Assembly (NCBI GenBank): GCA_947500005.1
Contig: CANMQJ010000021.1
Span: forward strand, 1 to 64,000
Reading direction: 5' to 3'
From: an uncultured Paracoccaceae bacterium
GTDB taxonomy: Bacteria > Pseudomonadota > Alphaproteobacteria > Rhodobacterales > Rhodobacteraceae
DNA: 64,000 nt
Below are positions 61,463-64,000 of this stretch, piece by piece. The position numbers and the translations under genes are program-made. Below the pieces are notes generated by a model, which was not told the DNA's origin, ran no database searches, and saw only the letters and a program-made list of their open reading frames with translations. The stretch's first letter is position 1, and each line of letters opens with the position of its first letter.

Positions 61463-61787
61463 GTCTGTCTTCTCCTGTTCCTGCGGCGGCGAGAGTGTCA
61501 GGCTTTGCCGGGAGGGGCAAGCGGCCGGCGGGTGGAACGGCGTGGCCGGGGGCGCTCCCGCCCCCGCGCCGGCATCTTGCGATGCAGGCTGGCGGAGTTG
61601 GGCCGGGCGCCGGGCCTGCGGCCCGGCGCGCAGGAGCATGACACAGCGGTCTGGTGCGACGCCCGGGGCGGGCGCCACCGCAGCGCGCCCGGCCGGGTGC
61701 GCTGCCGGGCCCAACCGGATCCCCGGCCCGGCGCAGCCGGGTCGGGTGTTTCGGGCGGGAGTGTTCGCCCTTTCCCCGAACGCGGGG
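61463..61787. other. GC-rich intergenic stretch with strong hairpin (325 bases)
   Basis: I see no gene. A perfect 10-bp stem (GCGCCGGGCC, 61607-61616, with GGCCCGGCGC, 61620-61629) has a TGC loop. More GC-rich imperfect repeats follow (61680-61745). This would hold the promoter of the FAD oxidase and the 3' end of ggt. Confidence 0.55.
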
Positions 61788-63602
61788 TCATTCGCCCAGC
61801 GCGATGCCCTCGCGCCTTGGATCGGCGCCGCCGAGGAGGCGGTCGGAGATCTCGATGGCGTGCAGGCCGGAGGTGAGGTCGCGGGTGTTCACCTCGAAGC
61901 CCATCGCGGACAGGGGCTCGGCAAGCGCGCCTGCCTCGGTTCCGGCCTCGAGGTCATAGGTGCCGAAGCGGTTCACCAGGTGCGGAAGCGCCAGCGCCTG
62001 CTGCACGTCGAGCCCCCAGTCGGCCCAGGCGATGATGGACTTGGCGACATAGCCGATGATGCGGCTGCCGCCGGGCGAGCCGATCACCAGGACCGGCTTG
62101 CCGTCCTGCATCACGATGGTCGGACTCATCGAAGAGCGCGGCCGCTTGCCCGGCTCGACCCGGTTGGCGATGGGAACCCCGTTGCGGTGGGTGCGGAAGG
62201 AGAAATCGGTCAGCTCGTTGTTGAGCAGGAAGCCCGCCGCCATGAGGCGCGAACCGAAGCCGTTCTCGATGGTCGTGGTCATCGACAGCGCGTTGCCGTA
62301 GCGGTCGACGATGGAGATATGCGAAGTGGAGGGAAGTTCCAGCGAGGCGTCGTCGGCCCAGAGGAAGGCGTGATCCCAGGGCGGCTCTCCCGGGGCGACG
62401 CCCTCTTCGGGGAGCGCGTCGGTGCGGTCGAGGATCATGCCGCGCTCCTCGAGATAGGCGGGCTCCACCAGCCCGTCGGTCGGCATGGGGACGAAATCGC
62501 TGTCGGCCATGTAGCGACCCCTGTCGGCGAAGGCCAGGCGCGAGGCGTCGCCGATCAGGCGCCAGGCTTCGGCGCTTTGGGGTCCGAGCGCGGCGAGGTC
62601 GTAGCCGTCGAGCATGCCCAGGATCTGGCCCACGGTCAGCGCGCCGGAGGAGGGCGGGCCCATGCCGCAGACCTCGTAGGCGCGGTAGGCGGCGCAGACG
62701 GGGTCGCGTTCGATCACCTGGTAGAGGGCCAGGTCCACCGCGGAGAGCACCCCGGGGTTGCCCTCGGCCGTGCGGACCGCGCGCAGGATTTCGGCCGCCA
62801 CGGGTCCGGCGTAGAAGCCCGCCGCCCCTTCGCGGGCGAGGGTGCGCAAGGTTTCGGCATAGGCGGGATTCCTGAGCGTCGCGCCCTCTTGCAGCGGTTC
62901 GCCGCCGGGCAGGAAGTAGTCGGCGGTCGCCGGGAAGCGCGACAGGCGCTCGGCATCCTCCTGCACCAGCGCGGCGAGGCGGGGAGACACGGCAAAGCCC
63001 TGCTCGGCCAGGAAGATGGCGTCGGAGAAGAGAGATTGCCAGTTCGACCGGCCCCAGCGCCGGTGCGCCTCTTCCAGCAGGGCGGGCGTGCCGGGGGTGC
63101 CGACCGAGCGGCCGCCCACCACGGCGTCGAAGAATTTCAGCGGCTCGCCGGTCTCGTCCTGGAAAAGCCGGGGCGTGGCGGCGCGCGGCGCGGTCTCGCG
63201 CCCGTCGAGCGTGGTCAGCTCTCCGGTCGCGCCGTCATACCAGACCAGGAAGGCGCCGCCGCCGAGGCCGGAGCTTTGCGGCTCCACCAGCCCGAGGACG
63301 AGTTGAACCGCGACCATCGCATCGGCGGCACTGCCGCCCGCGCGCAGGATGTTGGCGCCCGCGACCGCGGCGAGCGGGTTGGCGGCGGCGACCATCCAGT
63401 CCTGCGCCTCTACCGGGCGGCCCGCGGCCTTGGCCTCCAGCGCGGCGCCGGTCAGCGCCTGGTAGGAGGGCAGACCGACCGGTTCGGCGGCGCTCGGCTG
63501 TTGCGTGGCGGATTCGGGGGCGACGGTGTCGGCGCTTTGCTGGGCGGCGAGCGGGGCCGCGAGGGCCGTGCAGAGCAGCGCGGCGAGCAGGGATCGGGGC
63601 AT
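61788..63602 (-). CDS. ggt: Gamma-glutamyltransferase
   Basis: This periplasmic enzyme hydrolyses or transfers the gamma-glutamyl group of glutathione. The 604-residue precursor has a signal peptide of about 20 residues (ending LAAQ), then the large subunit (ANPLAAVAGANILRAGGSAA, DGRETAP). It should self-cleave before the nucleophile Thr426 in LPSTSHISIVDRYGNA. The small subunit carries RPRSSMSPTIV and GSPGGSRIIG. The ATG at 63602 has AGGAGA upstream. The frame is intact. Confidence 0.94.
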   Translation of the reverse strand: MPRSLLAALLCTALAAPLAAQQSADTVAPESATQQPSAAEPVGLPSYQALTGAALEAKAAGRPVEAQDWMVAAANPLAAVAGANILRAGGSAADAMVAVQLVLGLVEPQSSGLGGGAFLVWYDGATGELTTLDGRETAPRAATPRLFQDETGEPLKFFDAVVGGRSVGTPGTPALLEEAHRRWGRSNWQSLFSDAIFLAEQGFAVSPRLAALVQEDAERLSRFPATADYFLPGGEPLQEGATLRNPAYAETLRTLAREGAAGFYAGPVAAEILRAVRTAEGNPGVLSAVDLALYQVIERDPVCAAYRAYEVCGMGPPSSGALTVGQILGMLDGYDLAALGPQSAEAWRLIGDASRLAFADRGRYMADSDFVPMPTDGLVEPAYLEERGMILDRTDALPEEGVAPGEPPWDHAFLWADDASLELPSTSHISIVDRYGNALSMTTTIENGFGSRLMAAGFLLNNELTDFSFRTHRNGVPIANRVEPGKRPRSSMSPTIVMQDGKPVLVIGSPGGSRIIGYVAKSIIAWADWGLDVQQALALPHLVNRFGTYDLEAGTEAGALAEPLSAMGFEVNTRDLTSGLHAIEISDRLLGGADPRREGIALGE

Positions 63603-63683
63603 GGGCGGTCTCCTTTGGACGGGCCGAGTATGGCAAGCCTGGCCGCTGCGACAAAGCGGTTTCGGTGGTTGCGGCGGAAAGCG

Positions 63684-63704
63684 CCGGGGGCTGTCTGCCC
63701 CCGG
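63684..63704. terminator. GC-rich hairpin downstream of thpR
   Basis: Perfect 8-bp arms CCGGGGGC (63684-63691) and GCCCCCGG (63697-63704) have a 5-base loop, 41-61 bases after the thpR stop on the reverse strand. A GAGGAATATTT motif adjoins it. There is no long T-run. Confidence 0.5.
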
Positions 63705-63744
63705 ACCCCCGAGGAATATTTGCAGCAAGAGGAAGGCACCGGCG

Positions 63745-64000
63745 TCAGGCATCGCCCCATCCGGCGGTGAGAGGGTAATGCGCCAGTTCCTCGTGCAATG
63801 CCCCGTCGGCGTGGAGGGTGGACTGGTAGAGGCCGAAGCCGGTGACGGGGAGCGGCGGGCCCTCGAAAGCGATATGGCGGGCGAGGAAGTGCTGGAGCGT
63901 TTCCAGTTCGGCGCCGCGTGCGCCGCTGCCGAAGCGGGCGAGCGTGACATGGGGGTGGAAGCGTTCGCGGCGCAGGTCGATGCCGGCGCGGCGGATCGCG
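63745..64000 (-). CDS. thpR: RNA 2',3'-cyclic phosphodiesterase (2'-5' RNA ligase family), 3' part
   Basis: The reverse strand from the right edge to a TGA at 63745-63747 gives the last 84 residues of a ThpR/LigT protein. The second catalytic HxT motif is in ERFHPHVTLARFG, and the C-terminal strand GFGLYQSTLHADGALHEELA is typical. The first HxT motif and the start lie outside the window. The frame is opposite to a shadow frame that extends ggt upstream. Confidence 0.85.
   Translation of the reverse strand, partial: AIRRAGIDLRRERFHPHVTLARFGSGARGAELETLQHFLARHIAFEGPPLPVTGFGLYQSTLHADGALHEELAHYPLTAGWGDA

Noticed and set aside
63603..63950. Upstream extension of ggt to 63950
   Set aside because: The real reverse-strand protein there is the ThpR 3' end in another frame; ggt has its own signal peptide and ribosome site at 63602.

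Overview
The window looks like chromosomal DNA of a marine-type alphaproteobacterium of the order Rhodobacterales (Roseobacter group). The evidence is the ChvI/ChvG-HprK-RapZ-EIIA-HPr block divergent from pckA, an F0 operon with separate b and b' subunits and no F1 genes beside it, a methylsuccinyl-CoA dehydrogenase of the ethylmalonyl-CoA pathway, three tandem peptide deformylases next to fmt, and several families typical of this order (DUF1491, DUF2062, DUF3429, and a family I take to be DUF6473). It is almost entirely core genome. I see no IS element, prophage, CRISPR array, rRNA or tRNA. The species cannot be named from this.

Layout. 1-5 kb: start of tuf, a lipoprotein, parC, an SH3b protein and a short-chain dehydrogenase. 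5-9.7 kb: a HIG1-type membrane protein with a PduO-type B12 adenosyltransferase, then etfBA and a 3-hydroxybutyryl-CoA dehydrogenase. 9.7-17 kb: a leftward regulatory block (chvI-chvG-hprK-rapZ-EIIA-HPr-acyltransferase) divergent from pckA. 17-20 kb: a small winged-helix protein with an orphan membrane protein, then methylsuccinyl-CoA dehydrogenase. 20-29.7 kb: a tightly packed leftward housekeeping run (era, rnc, lepB, acpS, CAP protein, pdxJ, DUF2062, Rsh, rpoZ, folK) with repeated 4-nt ATGA overlaps. 29.9-33.8 kb: a NYN protein, then ispH-DUF3429-methyltransferase-rnhA-TRIC, all overlapping. 33.8-36.4 kb: fmt and three deformylase genes. 36.5-43.3 kb: a PatB-type lyase, glutathionyl-hydroquinone reductase, an atypical receiver protein under a CtrA-like box, cobC-cbiB, and a lytic transglycosylase. 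43.3-47.3 kb: smc. 47.5-64 kb: a PLP aminotransferase divergent from a GntR/FCD regulator, a frameshifted pstB-like ATPase, the atpI-B-E-b'-b operon, an ArsR regulator, a LysR/EamA/azoR group, a dimethylglycine-dehydrogenase-like flavoprotein, a D-lactate/glycolate-type oxidase, gamma-glutamyltransferase and the 3' end of thpR.

How the genes fit together. Electron-transfer flavoprotein, methylsuccinyl-CoA dehydrogenase, 3-hydroxybutyryl-CoA dehydrogenase and three cobalamin genes fit C2/acetyl-CoA assimilation through the B12-dependent ethylmalonyl-CoA pathway, with pckA as the gluconeogenic outlet. The PTS-like block has no sugar permease and reads as a regulatory phosphorelay tied to the ChvG/ChvI two-component system. 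The most unusual items are a third deformylase that has lost the metal-ligand cysteine and the catalytic glutamate, an atypical receiver with a CtrA-type box, two probable frameshifted genes, and several unexplained inverted or direct repeats in promoter regions. I found no clear new multi-gene defence or mobile system.
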